Assembly (NCBI GenBank): GCA_002803225.1
Contig: NXFV01000039.1
Coordinates: 1 to 46,032 of the forward strand
Origin: Gamarada debralockiae
Lineage: Eukaryota > Ascomycota > Leotiomycetes > Helotiales > Hyphodiscaceae
DNA: 46,032 bases
Reading direction: 5' to 3'
The notes beneath the pieces are model-generated. The model saw nothing but the letters and a program-made list of their open reading frames with translations, did no database searches and had not been told where the DNA came from. Positions 1 through 10,274 of this stretch are shown piece after piece. The first letter of the stretch is position 1. Each line of letters opens with the position of its first letter. The translations under genes and the position numbers were made by a program.

Positions 1-635
1 AAGGAGACTAGCTCTCGATTCCCACATTGTGTCATATAGGGCTTCCTCTTTGACCTCGAAACAATCACTTTCAACTTCCCTATCACTCCTAACATACACC
101 CTTTCTCGTCCATATTGTATATATCATCGTTGTAAACACCGCACTTCGCTTTTTGGGAGGTAAAGAGGTCGAACCAGTGTTGAAGGGTCTCGTAATCATG
201 GGACAAAACGCGTTCTTTATCGAGAGGAGAAACAAATCGAGATCGGAGAGAGGGGTGACGTTGTAAGAAAGCCTCTTGCTAGTTGATTCCAAGCTTCTGA
301 GTGTCTCCCTTAGCTACAAGTAGCTCCTCTGCCATCTTGCGAAGCTGACAAACGCGTGCAGGCCATCCCCAATCCTCAAGTTGGTTACACTAAGCCTCTA
401 AAGACGTCTCCTCTAATGGGGACAGACGCTGAAAGCTCTCACTAGCCTCCTTTTTCGATACTCTGCCACGATTTAGTCGATCTCGAACAGCCTCCCATCA
501 AACACCGTGTTATAGAGCTATTTTTCGGATCGATTTCTTGCCTTGGAGCTCTCTGTAGGTATCGACGGCCATTTGGATGCGCTGTGCTTTGGGGAGCTCC
601 CCTGTGTCAAGAATTGGATTTTTGTTTCGTGGCAT
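1..635 (-). pseudogene. Fot1/pogo-like DDE transposase, N-terminal part, RIP-damaged, runs off left edge
   Basis: The minus strand from the ATG at 635 reads a pogo/Fot1 transposase: MPRNKNPILDTGELPK, then a psq-type helix-turn-helix (KKSIRKIAL, ending WEAVRDRLN), a CENPB-like second DNA-binding region (LEDWGWPARVCQLRKMAEEL; RHPSLRSRFVSPLDKERVLS) and the start of the catalytic domain (DDIYNMDEKGCMLG), whose NMDE holds the first catalytic Asp. The gene continues past position 1, so the second Asp and the last catalytic acid are not visible. Four in-frame stops interrupt it: TAA 510-512, TGA 498-500, TAG 390-392 and TAG 279-281. The two TAGs stand where Trp is expected and the TAA where Gln is likely; all fit C:G to T:A transitions, mostly at CpA. 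Family knowledge: cut-and-paste transposase. The broken frame means it is inactive. Confidence 0.85.
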
Positions 636-674
636 AGTCGGATCTGCAAAAAGAGACGATAAAAATAATGAATA

Positions 675-939
675 TTGTAGGAGGAACGAAATACGAGTAT
701 GAGCGCGTCCCGATTGCGCTGTGTATCGCACGTGCTCTCAGTGAGGGGTAAAACAAAAACAACGTAAAACGAAGGTCATGTGCTCGAACGCACTTCAAAA
801 ATGCATCAGAAACAAGTTGTACGATTGTGCATGTATATATAGGTGTCTATGTACAGGTCCAGCTGCAAAAGACAAAATATGCCCGGATGGCACGTGACAT
901 CCAGCTAAGCGATCAACGTGACCGATTTCCCCACCACAA
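675..939 (+). mobile_element. MITE family 1, copy 1 (265 bp)
   Basis: This block is about 80 percent identical by eye to 37851-38125 (same orientation) and 45178-45442 (inverted). It starts TTGTAGGAGG after TA (673-674) and ends CCACCACAA; the right TA target is TG here, probably mutated. The ends form a short imperfect inverted repeat (YTGTRGNNGGRA). It lies 39 bp upstream of the pogo transposase ATG, so it looks inserted in that element's leader. No open frame with transposase features is inside. Confidence 0.75.
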
Positions 940-972
940 TGCACCTCAGTATCAGGGCTCTCATAACAACAC
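940..972 (+). repeat. Short repeat shared with 42304-42336
   Basis: Thirty-three bases starting TGCACCTCAGTAT match 42304-42336 with two differences, both C here and T there. It directly abuts the right end of MITE copy 1. It probably belongs to the element or repeat into which the MITE jumped. Confidence 0.6.
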
Positions 973-990
973 GATCTTAGTGCTATCACA

Positions 991-1130
991 CCTAGCGTAG
1001 CTTGGCAGAGTCCTGTACATAAGTTCGAGCTCTTCCCAGAGCTCTTCTCCTCTCCTTAGCTTAGTTTCCTATAGTCTTAGTGCAATACCATCATGCTCTT
1101 CCTGAAGCCTCTGCATGGTGCCGTGACAGG
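991..1130 (+). repeat. Dispersed repeat, copy A of an inverted pair
   Basis: This 140 bp block (starts CCTAGCGTAGCTTGGCA, contains CTCCTTAGCTTAGTTT and ATACCATCATGCTCTTC, ends CCGTGACAGG) recurs in inverted orientation at 4331-4481 with scattered substitutions and small indels. Similarity stops abruptly at both sides. The pair brackets the SAT4-type gene. Confidence 0.7.
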
Positions 1131-1295
1131 CCCCATCAATAGCTACAAGATTCTGCCACGTCGCTCGGAATAAGGGCGGAGCTACTGTCTGGATTAGCAA
1201 AATGAGGGGCCTACGTCAGGAGTAAGGGGTCTTTTTGACTACATACTTCAGGGAGATTGCGATGTAGTTACATGGTCCTCTGTACGTATCTTTCC

Positions 1296-2630
1296 TTAGC
1301 CCAGTTCCCGTGTATCCGATCCCACCTCATTATATATCCACTGCACTATACTTCTCCTATTCCTACCTCCCCTTCCTTCCCTTATATTTCCCAGCTCCAC
1401 TTCTTCGCCGCTAGGGTTTGGACCTTTGGCTCTACAACCGCCGATGCAGCGTGTAAAGAGGGTATTGAGGGCAGGGAGGCTGGCGCATATCATACCAATA
1501 GAAACTTCTGCCGAACTGCATATAACATGCGTAAATACATATAGCCCAGCTAGCATGTGTATAGCCGCCAGATATAGGGTGACCAAGGAAAAAGAAGGAA
1601 AGGGAGGGAAGAGAATAAAACGTACGCCAAAATAGTTAACCTAAGAACCGATATCGTGGTGTCCTCACTCATCCCAGTTGAAAAAACCAAAAGCAATCTC
1701 GCGATACTAGTTCCTGTCGCCACGCCCCCAGCCGCCAACAACGCAACCACCTTTACCTTCTTCCCCAACGGCAAAGTAAGTATCCAGAGTAACGGTATCG
1801 GAATAACCAGCACCACAACATCAGTAACAATACTCAGAACCGTATCCGCGATGAAAAAAGCATATTCATTAATGCAGGAAGAATGGATATTGAGATCCCA
1901 ATATCCGGCGATAGGGATGCAGAGTCGAATTTTGATGATGAAAGCTAGTAAGTAGTATAAGGTTATGAAGCCGATGAAGAAGTATACGGTGGTTACGGCT
2001 CTTGGGATAATTGCAAAGACCCGCGTGAATATTAGGAGAAGAGTTATTTTAACGAGGAGGGCAGTCAGACCATAGATCAGAAAGCCCCGGTATACGGCCT
2101 TTGGAATAAATTAGTGGCGATGTAATAGAGGCGAGGAAGATGTGAGTTAAGAACTTACTTTTCGGTATGTTACTATATCGTGCTTCGTCACCTCCCACTG
2201 ATGCACTCCTCCCCCAGTGTAACTCACTGTTTGCATTTAGTTGCATGGATCCTAAAAAGGTGCATGTTATGGATAAGCCTACTGCTTAATGTATTACTGC
2301 AAAACAAAATGAGCAAAACCTGATCGAAGGATTAGAACTCAATTTTGCTCCTGCGAATATGGAATCAAATACCCATGATACAATACAGGCCCCTAAAATC
2401 ACAGACTATTAGCAACCATTTCCCAAGAGAATGTCAGGCTTACAATCCTCTCTTTCCATTGACCTTTGGAGTCTTGACTTGGTGTATATTCGTAAGAATA
2501 CAAAGAAGGTAACGAGACATATGCACAAGATCTGAGTAACTATGTTGATTGTTTTTAAGACGTCTTGAGGGCGTTTAAAGTTAGGTACTACGCCTTCCGG
2601 AGGCGCTAAGGCGCCTTCTGTGTCGGACAT
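1296..2630 (-). pseudogene. SAT4/PTH11-type fungal rhodopsin-domain membrane protein, probably broken
   Basis: The minus strand carries a seven-TM fungal family protein in pieces. Exon 1 (from ATG 2630) reads a short tail then TM1 (INIVTQILCICLVTFFVFLR) and the family motif ERED; with an intron starting at GTAAGC (about 2438) this becomes EDWACIVSW. Further pieces include AVYRGFLIYGLTALLVKITL, RVFAIIPRAVTTVYFF, DTVLSIVTDVVVLVIPIPLL and, after an intron at 1516-1625 (110 bp), SAEVSIGMICASLPALNTL, ending at the stop 1296-1298. Those motifs are typical of the SAT4/rhodopsin-like group (PF20684-type), whose members include PTH11-like receptors. I could not join the exon ending YSNIPK (about 2159) to AVYRGF in frame with standard splice sites, so a frameshift is likely. 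Alternative: a real gene with an intron arrangement I did not resolve. Function in this fungus is unknown. Confidence 0.55.
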
Positions 2631-3397
2631 GTTGCAGAATAGTTGATAGGATATATTCGATAAGATTGGGGTGACCTGAATCCGTAAAATATTGTGGTTC
2701 CTTCTGTGGCGCGAGAGAATACAGGACCCGGAATATAGTCAAACAGAGAAACAGGAAAGTGAGACTAGGTTGGAGCGAGAGAAAGACTGAGAGAGGAGAC
2801 TCGACAATAAATTCAGACGTGGGGTTTATGACATGTGTACTGGCCTTTTTCTCTATCCTCTGTTTAAGGTTAGAGTTTTTCAGTAATCAGGACGTACGGA
2901 TTTTCTGGAATCATGTCTGAGTATAAAGTTCACGTTTCAAAAGCCATTACCTAATTGACTTTGTAAGGATTTAGGCCATCGCTAACCGCCCGGCAGGAAA
3001 CGTGGAATAAATGGGCAGGGAGCTTTCAAAGAGCAATAATATTGGCATATCTCACTGGTAACCCTGTTTCAGCCACAGGCACACAGGAGCATACGATAGT
3101 AGAAGCTGGTGTCCATGTGCGAACTCCTGCAACACGGGAAATACCCTGTCCAAAACTCTGCCAACGCACGCCTGGACACGTGGAAAATAAAGTTCCGTCG
3201 TCGCATCACCTGGACTTGCGAAGGGTGTGGTTGGTCTAAGATTGAATCTAACTTTGACAAAGATTGCTGAGAGGTTGTGAAATATGCCCGTGACACGTAG
3301 GGGCTGCGATTTGAATAATTCAAATAACAAACCGCTATTCATTATTCAAATTCAATTATAGGGTTAGGGTTCATTTACATAATGAACATAAAGCTTT

Positions 3398-3419
3398 ATT
3401 CATGAATTAATTCATGAAT
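3398..3419. repeat. 22 bp perfect palindrome
   Basis: The site is two copies of ATTCATGAAT joined by TA and equals its own reverse complement. It sits in the AT-rich patch. Role unknown; it could be a cruciform or a relic of a MITE end. Confidence 0.6.
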
Positions 3420-3663
3420 TTTAGTAAAAATATCACGTGTATTTTGCGGACATCTTTAAGTTTGGCACTGGGTACTTCTTTATTAATATCTCTATTAAAG
3501 CTCGACATATCATACCTAATTATCGTAATAACGCGTCTGAATAATATGCCAAACTCCCTTTTCAACGACAACTAAGTTTCGTACCTAGAAACACTATGTC
3601 GGGCGATCTGGCAAGTTCATAATTATGTCCTAGGCCCTGAAGGAACAGGCTAGGGGAGGGGTA

Positions 3664-3743
3664 CTTCCCCCCGCCTTTAAATGAATGTTAATTTTTTGGC
3701 TGTGCCACCCGCTAAAAATTTCACATTCATTAAGAGGGGGAAG
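3664..3743. repeat. Imperfect inverted repeat (hairpin)
   Basis: The left arm begins CTTCCCCCCGCC and contains AATGAATGTTAA; the right arm contains TTCACATTCATTAAG and ends GGGGGAAG. The arms are about 30 bases, interrupted by small mismatches, with a loop of about 20 bases. It may be a small MITE or a foldback element; no second copy is in the window. Confidence 0.5.
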
Positions 3744-4330
3744 GGCATGTGACAGTTATCGAATGTTACCAAATCGCCCATTCCAAATGTTGAGCCCTGG
3801 CGAAGGCCCCCTGACCGTGTCACGCGTCTTATGTAGGAGTCTAGTTCACTAGCGCGTCCTGGAGATATATTACCCTTCGTGCACTTGCAAAACCTTTTCC
3901 TTTTCTCCTTAGCTTAGTATTTTCGTCAATTCAGCATTTTACTGCGTAGGGTCTTCAATGCGTGAGATCCCAATACATGGCGCTGTCACAGCAGGGCTTC
4001 GCTATCACAGTATGACCGTGCTGGAAGTTATAAGTATTGTTATCGATTTCTAGATGGGATATATAATTGGGTCTCGGTGAATTCATTCACCAAGGGAATT
4101 GGGTTAAGGCTATTAAAAGTATCAGAGTAGGGAGGGCAGTGTAAATGTACCGACTTTCGCTTCTACTTGATCTTTGTAGTCTGATGGTTATAATAAGAAA
4201 CCATGCATATTCACATATTTGAGGGCAGTTGACATACAAGAAGTGTACACTATGATTAAAACAAGACGATCGAACGCCCGTGGACGCCATACGTTCATTT
4301 CACGACTAGCTGCCCTTCCCTTCTGTGAAT

Positions 4331-4481
4331 CCTGTCACTACATCACACAGAGGCCTCAAGAAGAGCATGATGGTATTTGCACTAAGGCAAGAGAAAACTA
4401 AGCTAAGGAGAGAAAAAGAAGGAAGAGAACTCTGTGAGGAGCTCGAGCCTGTGTACAGGAGCTTTGCCAAGCCACGCTAGG
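4331..4481 (-). repeat. Dispersed repeat, copy B of the inverted pair
   Basis: The reverse complement of this block matches 991-1130, including the CTCCTTAGCTTAGTTT and ATACCATCATGCTCTTC cores and the CCTAGCGT end. The overlap with a repeat argues against the short minus-strand frames here (4398-4812) being a gene. Confidence 0.7.
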
Positions 4482-5222
4482 CAAGCGAGAGGTAATTGGG
4501 TTTGCGGCGGGGAAAACCATTAGAGGGCCACGCATTTGTTGAGCCAGGCTCAGCATCTGGCGTAGTTCCGGGTTCGCATTCCAACCAACAGGTCTCGGCG
4601 CCGCGCCTGACGGGCTTGAAGAATCTAACAAATCCAGCATTCTTCCTATCCTGCAGGTATTGCTGGTCGTGGCCGCCCCATGGAAGATTTTGGGTATACA
4701 TCGCGACATTATATTGACGAGAATAGAAGGTGCTAGAATATTTTAGATAGTAGAAGAAATTAACAGTTGTGGATCTTACGGGCTCTCGTTGGAATAAACA
4801 ACTTTGAAGCATTTAACAGGAATACTTCTTAGATCTTGACCCTTTTCTCTAACAGTTACATCAACAACCAGATACGCGGTCTCGTTTAAGGGGGAGTCGA
4901 TAAGCCCATGAGTGTAAATATAGTCGAGTGAACTGACATATGCTAAAAAAGTCCCTCACAAGCCGGCTTGTCTCTCACTCGGCTTGCTAGGCACATTCAA
5001 AGTCTTAAATCGCACAAATAATCAAAACTTTTCGTCCACATGTTGCTATTCTAATAGTGTGATAAACAAAGATTATCTAGCCGGTGAAAGATGATGATGA
5101 TATCGATAGGAAAATAGGGGCGAGGTCGTGTGAGGATATTTAAAGACCTCGCTTAGCGCGTTTTGTCAGCGAGCTCCAGCCTCCTGAACTGTCACCAAAC
5201 ATCAACTTAACACCATGCCCTT
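4482..5222. other. Intergenic, upstream of pfa3
   Basis: No supported gene. A minus-strand frame of up to 111 codons (4477-4812) exists but overlaps repeat copy B and shows no family feature. The last part is the pfa3 promoter and leader. Confidence 0.4.
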
Positions 5223-6856
5223 ATGACGGTGATGGCTACTCTTGCACCTCCGAGTCCTCCACGATCACCAACCAGAATGCCTCGCAAATGGGCTAGGAAG
5301 TGCGAACGATACTGCTGCTTGGGGGCGACCTACTTCCCTTTGGTCTTCGTGTACAGTATCACGACTTGGGCTGTTTGGGTGGAAGCAACGATTGGTTTTC
5401 TAGCTACAAAGAGCTTTTGGATAGGTTTGTTCACTCCCCGAAGCCCCTGAGTCTGCTAATAATCCAAGGCAACGGCACATCACTGCTCGGAATCGCCCTC
5501 TACATCCTCCTCAACTGGTCATATACCACCGCAGTCTTCACGAGCCCAGGTACTACAACGAATACGAAGAACGATTACAACTCCCTCCCTACACATGCGC
5601 CACCAGTTGCGACGAACTTCACAGTCAAATCGAATGGCGAACTACGATTCTGCAAGAAATGCCAGGCGCGGAAGCCAGATCGCGCTCATCATTGCTCGAC
5701 CTGCCGAACATGCGTACTGAAGATGGATCATCATTGCCCGTGGCTGGCTACATGCGTTGGATTGCACAATTACAAGGCCTTCCTCTTATTCCTTATCTAT
5801 ACGACGCTATTCTGCTTCGTCTGCTTTGCTGTGTCAGCAACCTGGGTCTGGAGGGAGATATTAAGTGACGGCGAATATACAGAGAGTTTGATGCCAGTCA
5901 ACTATGTGATGCTGGCCGTCATATCTGGGATAATTGGCTTGGTCCTGGCAGGTTTCACAGGGTGGCATATCTTGCTTGCTTCGAGAGGGCAGACCACAAT
6001 CGAGTGCTTGGAGAAGACCAGATATCTGAGCCCGCTGCGGAAATCAATGCAGCACCAGCATATCGCACGGCATGAGCAGAACGACGTGCGGAATTATGTT
6101 CAGGAACCAAGGGAGACACGCCCTGAGGGACCCCCGGCAGTTACACGACCAGAACAAGATGTAATGGCGCATGGAGAACAACGATTTCAGACTTACGACG
6201 CCATGGAACGAGTACGCGCGCGGCAAAGATACGAGCAATATCTTGACGAGCAAGACTCCGAAAAGTTGCCAAGTGCATTCGATCTGGGATGGAAGAAGAA
6301 TCTGCTGCATCTGTTTGGGCCGAGGAAAGCGTTGTGGGCGTTTCCGATCTGCAATACAACTGGGGATGGCTGGAGTTGGGAGCCGAGTCCTAAATGGCTG
6401 GAAGCAAGAGATAGGATAGCAAGAGAAAGGGAAGAACAACGGCTGAGAGAGCGAAATGCCGGCTGGGGAGGAGACGAGCCTGCACCTCGAGTCCCGCTGC
6501 CCAAGTCCGAAGGCGCCGGGAGACATTATGTTGCATATCCCACTCGATCGACGTCAAAGGCGGATAGGATACTCGGGAGGAGTCCCAATCAATACGCGGA
6601 TGAAGAGGCAGGCTCGGGAGCTGTATCCATGCATACACTGCGCTCAAGAGATGAGTTGGATGAAGATGACTACGAAATCAGCAGTGATGAGGACAAGGCT
6701 GAGCAACAGGCTTTGGATCGTAAAGCTGATCGCAGTGCAGCTGGTGGATGGCCGCACAAGGTTGGCATTGTCACCAACACATTATTAGGGAACACGTTGG
6801 CAAGGCAGAAGGATGATGTGAGGGGTTGGGATGGTCAAGATGAGGGTGTTGATTGA
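5223..6856 (+). CDS. pfa3: DHHC protein S-palmitoyltransferase, Pfa3-like
   Basis: Membrane enzyme that transfers palmitate to cysteines; yeast Pfa3 acts at the vacuole (for example on Vac8). Two exons, 5223-5394 and 5469-6856, joined by a 74 bp intron (5395-5468) with a CTAAT branch-like site; phase 1 joins EATI to GNGTSLL and gives 519 residues. TM1 lies at about 35-57 (YFPLVFVYSITTWAVWV), TM2 at about 62-80, the DHHC cysteine-rich domain at about 112-162 (FCKKCQARKPDRAHHC; DHHC at 144-147 followed by PW), then TM3 and TM4, then the TTxE motif as TTIE. A long hydrophilic, acidic C-terminal tail of about 290 residues is usual in filamentous fungi. ATG 5223 opens the frame; ATG 5229 or 5277 (MPRKWARKCERY) are other possible starts. 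All catalytic features are present. Confidence 0.85.
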
Positions 6857-7221
6857 GGAGAGCATTCGAAGGACTCGGCGTTTTGGAGAGATTGTATCAT
6901 ATCATGCCACGTCCTGCATCTAACTGGAGTGTACTACATATAATGAGATTCATGTCTTCTTCTGCCCAGTGATAGTCTCGAATCCGAGAGCCTCCCGAGT
7001 AATCAACCGCAGATCTATCACGTGATCTCCGGCCACGTTATCAATCCAAGGCCCTAGCCCACATCTGGCTTATCGCAGAAGGTTCTAACACACGAAACAT
7101 CAAGTTGTCCATTCCCGTTGTAATCCCCAATTCACTCAAAGCTCTCTCCACCGACCAATTCACATATTCGAGAAATTCCTCCTCTCTTCATACCTCCTCA
7201 CTCCCACTCACTCCATCCAAA
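6857..7221. other. pfa3 3' region and promoter of the E2 gene
   Basis: Contains the end of the pfa3 transcript and the leader of the ubiquitin-conjugating enzyme gene, which is pyrimidine-rich just before its ATG. No gene is seen. Confidence 0.5.
7018..7025. promoter_or_regulatory. Candidate E-box TCACGTGA
   Basis: The palindrome TCACGTGA lies 197 bp before the E2 start codon. This is the bHLH (Cbf1-type) consensus; the same octamer also occurs at 20794-20801 inside intron 1 of the Tfc3-like gene. A chance match is possible. Confidence 0.3.
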
Positions 7222-8230
7222 ATGGCTACTTCAAAACTAAACACCAAATCCCCAACTGTCAAACGAATCCGTAAGCTCCTACTTCCCACCGACTCATGCA
7301 CTGTCTAACCATCGCACAGTCCGTGAAGCAGCAGAGCTCTCCTCGACCCCCTCGCCCGACTACCACGCCTGTCCAGCCTCCGACGAGAATATATTTGAAT
7401 GGCACTTCACACTACGCGGTCCGCCGAGTTCACCGTTCGCGGACGGCATTTACCATGGGCGCATAGTCTTACCTTCAGCCTACCCACTCCGCCCCCCTTC
7501 ATTCAGATTCCTCACACCCTCCGGCCGCTTCGAAACGAACCGCGAGATCTGTTTATCAATATCAGGACATCATGAAGAGACGTGGCAGCCGGCTTGGGGA
7601 ATCCGAACAGCATTGGTAGCGCTGAGAGCATTTATGGAAACAGATGCGAAAGGACAGTTAGGGGGATTAGACACAAGTGAGGCAGAGAGGAGACGGTACG
7701 CGGATGCCAGTGGGAATTGGAGATGTGGGGTTTGCGGGCAGAGTAATCGGGAGATCCTTGCTGAACGTGCGGAGGCAGCGAAGGTAAAGAAGAATGCGGA
7801 GGGGAGTAAGAGAGTAGAGGAGGAAGTACCGAAGGAGTTGACTTTGAAGTATAAGGGTAGAAGGGAGGAGATAGCGGGATCTGCAGCGGCGGATGAGAGT
7901 GAGGAAGCGGAATTAGGGGAGGGATTTGTGCAGACTGCTCCGCTTCTGCCAGATCCACCAGCGTACCCCCCTGTGAGACCGGTACAAGATGTGCCTCAAC
8001 CGACGAGGTCTGTGTCTACTGTAAATGATGGAGGAGCTGCAAGAGCAGAAATGATACAACATTCACGGCAACGAAATACCTCGAATCCACCACAGGCCCA
8101 GCCAATGCGAGAAAGAGCAGCGGAAGTCAGGAGATCTACAGATGGGGTACCGGTATGGATAGATAGGGCCATTGCGGGAGTTGTGGTCTGTCTGATATTC
8201 ATGGTCCTCAAGATGTTGCTTACCTCTTGA
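7222..8230 (+). CDS. Tail-anchored ubiquitin-conjugating enzyme E2, UBE2J/Ubc6-like
   Basis: Exons 7222-7270 and 7320-8230 join across a 49 bp intron (GTAAGC...GCACAG), phase 1, to a 319-residue protein. The UBC fold runs at about 10-150: KRILREAAEL, YHACPASDENIFEWHFTLRG, GIYHGRIVLPSAYPLRPPSF and the active-site segment NREICLSISGHHEETWQP with Cys94. As in the UBE2J/Ubc6 group, the usual HPN motif is missing and replaced by NREIC. A charged linker (about 180-290) leads to a C-terminal hydrophobic anchor (AGVVVCLIFMVLKMLL) ending four residues before the stop region. Known role of the family: ER-membrane E2 for ER-associated degradation, with the catalytic domain in the cytosol. It is closer to UBE2J1 than to yeast Ubc6 by length and by the SISGHHEETWQP segment. 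A CxxC pair (CGVCG, about 156-160) follows the UBC domain; its role is unclear. Confidence 0.85.
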
Positions 8231-8369
8231 GCTGCTCCGGGATGGAAAATACGGGTCGGGATTCATGGACAACTTGAACTTAGGAGTTTGGCGTTGAGGA
8301 CTGGGAAATAATGATACCAATTGAATTTTTTTGATGAAGGCCCTCTCCTTGCATGAGGCAGTCCATTTG

Positions 8370-8690
8370 TTACATGTTCAAGGCCTTGGTAATGCTTCGG
8401 CTTATGCTTCCCTCGGAGCGGCTATAAGATTTCAATATCCTTGAATTTGCCAGTGCGACACTCCCATCCCAACACTCAATCACCCCAATCTCTTCCGACT
8501 CGAGCTTGCGTTTCTTCCGACAACTGTCTCCTTGGTCTTCATCTAATCCAACGCGCAACCGGAGTCGGAAATGGGAGGTGACCAACCTCCCATTTGCAGC
8601 TACATCGTAGTATTCATCGAAACGTCTCTCAATCGCTGGGATACGGTGCTTATCGCTCGCGCCTTGTTCTCTCTGGTACCGAGGGATCAT
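8370..8690 (-). CDS. Hypothetical small protein
   Basis: A 106-codon frame from ATG 8690, rich in charged residues with a basic patch (CRKKRKLESEE). I do not recognise a family. The open frame extends five codons upstream from a TTG without another ATG, so an upstream exon is possible. Its 3' end faces the end of the E2 gene. The composition looks protein-like, but the call rests on an open frame only. Confidence 0.3.
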   Translation of the reverse strand: MIPRYQREQGASDKHRIPAIERRFDEYYDVAANGRLVTSHFRLRLRVGLDEDQGDSCRKKRKLESEEIGVIECWDGSVALANSRILKSYSRSEGSISRSITKALNM

Positions 8691-9537
8691 TATATTTTGT
8701 TGCAAAGACTATGTGTGCTTTGTCATTGCTCGCAAGTGCAGTTCTGAATGTCTCGGTCGTGCTGAGAAAGCCTGGTAGGTGTCACAGAGGAGTTTAGAGG
8801 TCATCTGATATTAAAAGGGCTGGGATAGTAATACCAGCGGATATACTTTAAAGAAATCCCCCTCTTCCGGGATAAGGTTTCTTTGATATACAGCCACAAG
8901 CGTCTAAGCAATGCTGCCGCTCAAGTCAGCGTGCCATGAAGCACTTTGAAGAAGGACTATGTTTTATTCTGAAACTTATCATCCTATTCAAGCCATTGCT
9001 GATACGCTAGAATAAGTTGTCTATCTCCCATCAATCGGCTCTCCCATCTAGTGCTGAACTTTCCCTAGGTCCAACTGCTAATCGAAAACCTGTAGCTTTC
9101 GTGACGCTGTCAAACTAGTGTCTCCCCCACCTCAATCCTGCCGCTCCATTTGGTGGAATTCTTCCCCTTCCGTCCCGTGCGATCGACATAGAGTTTGTCC
9201 TTGGTGGTCTCTTCGAAATGATGAGCGAGAGGAAGTGGAATGCGGTGGGCAAGAAGAGTTGGAGGAGACATATTATTTTCATTTTCGGCAGTGGGAGGTG
9301 TCATGTTGTCATTCTCCCCGCTCGAGTCTTGCCCTCAACTGCACCTTTCAACTGGCGCGGAAAACCCTCGTTGTTGGCTGATAGCTCTGCTTTCCGAGTG
9401 GTTCAGATACTCCGAGTGGTCGCTTTTGTAGTCCGATTCGGACCACTCTTCGTGGCCACTGTCGTGTCCATCATCGGACTCTGTTCCTCGTCCGTAAGCC
9501 CTAGCACATGAACAGGCTTGGACCTGAGAACGCGGGC
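8691..9537. other. Intergenic or unresolved exons
   Basis: No supported gene. The minus strand has a strongly acidic open stretch at about 9350-9500 (contains GTESDDGHDSGHEEWSESDY) that could be another exon of the acidic small protein at 9538-9774; I found no splice pair that joins them in frame. Confidence 0.35.
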
Positions 9538-9774
9538 TTATTTCTCATCCTCACTATCAGAATCGCCAGGGAGGTCGCCAATATCTCCTTTAACAGTAGT
9601 ATATTCATGGCGGGTCGACTTAACCAGACGATGTGTGGCTTTCTTCGCTGTCTCTACTGGTTTCTCAACGTTTTGTTCGAGGAGGAAGGCCGCATCGTCG
9701 TCGGATTCTTGGTTGGGATTGGTATTTGGGGCAGATTGGCTGGCTTCGAGCCGGATGATATCGAGAGCTTCCAT
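9538..9774 (-). CDS. Hypothetical small acidic protein, possibly one exon
   Basis: A 78-residue frame from ATG 9774 (MEALDIIRLEASQS...) ending in an acidic run (GDSDSEDEK). The same frame is open further upstream to 9840, where a stop precedes it. The downstream acidic stretch near 9350-9500 suggests a longer, multi-exon acidic protein. I do not recognise a family. Confidence 0.3.
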   Translation of the reverse strand: MEALDIIRLEASQSAPNTNPNQESDDDAAFLLEQNVEKPVETAKKATHRLVKSTRHEYTTVKGDIGDLPGDSDSEDEK

Positions 9775-10274
9775 GATGATATGAGTTGTGCGAATATGCT
9801 TCGTCGTTTCGAAATCTTGTCTAGGTTTGAAGTCTCTCAATTATTGTGACAGTTGAGTGGAGGTTCGAGCCGACTCTGGAAATTTGGAGAAGAAATTCAA
9901 GTAGAAGAAATAGTCCTCAATATATCCTCGAAGACAAAGATGGACGGCTTTAGAAGATTGAAGTTGTATTTAGAAACGAGATTGGGAATAAACTCATTCA
10001 GTAGCATAGCTTTCATTATTTGTGGCTTTAGGACGAGCAGGTGTTCTCGAACCCGCTCGTCGCAGGCGTGAATGGACTGGCTAACCCGAGTTCAAAAGAG
10101 CTTGCTCGTCTCGTTGAAGATTCAATTTCCTTTCCGTCTCCCGCTTTGCTGGCCACGGAGGAGCAAAAGAAAGTTTCTGATCTATGTCACATCATACCCA
10201 GACCATTAAGGCATAGTAGGTTAAACCACTAAAAAAGAACGACGAGCTGATTCTTTTCAAAGGTAATCAAACTC
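9775..10274. other. Intergenic
   Basis: No gene seen. It contains the 3' region downstream of the SMP-30-like gene, which ends at 10275. Confidence 0.4.

Larger units (their letters stand above)
2631..4330. other. Gene-poor, partly AT-rich stretch
   Basis: I see no convincing gene. Frames here are short and without family features. The stretch includes an AT-rich patch (about 3300-3560) with a 22 bp palindrome and a single GGGTTAGGGTT string at about 3361, and a long imperfect hairpin at 3664-3743. Confidence 0.5.

Noticed and set aside
3361..3371. Telomere-type repeat
   Set aside because: Only one and a half TTAGGG-like units; too few for a telomere or an interstitial telomeric array.
4398..4812. 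Minus-strand hypothetical protein upstream of pfa3
   Set aside because: It overlaps dispersed repeat copy B, two frames compete, and there is no family feature.
29..5222. Secondary-metabolite cluster in either flank
   Set aside because: No synthase, ligase or cluster regulator is present; an FAD monooxygenase and a truncated transporter alone at the other end are not enough.
6044..6526. Long antisense frame inside pfa3
   Set aside because: It is the shadow of the conserved DHHC gene on the other strand and has no independent support.
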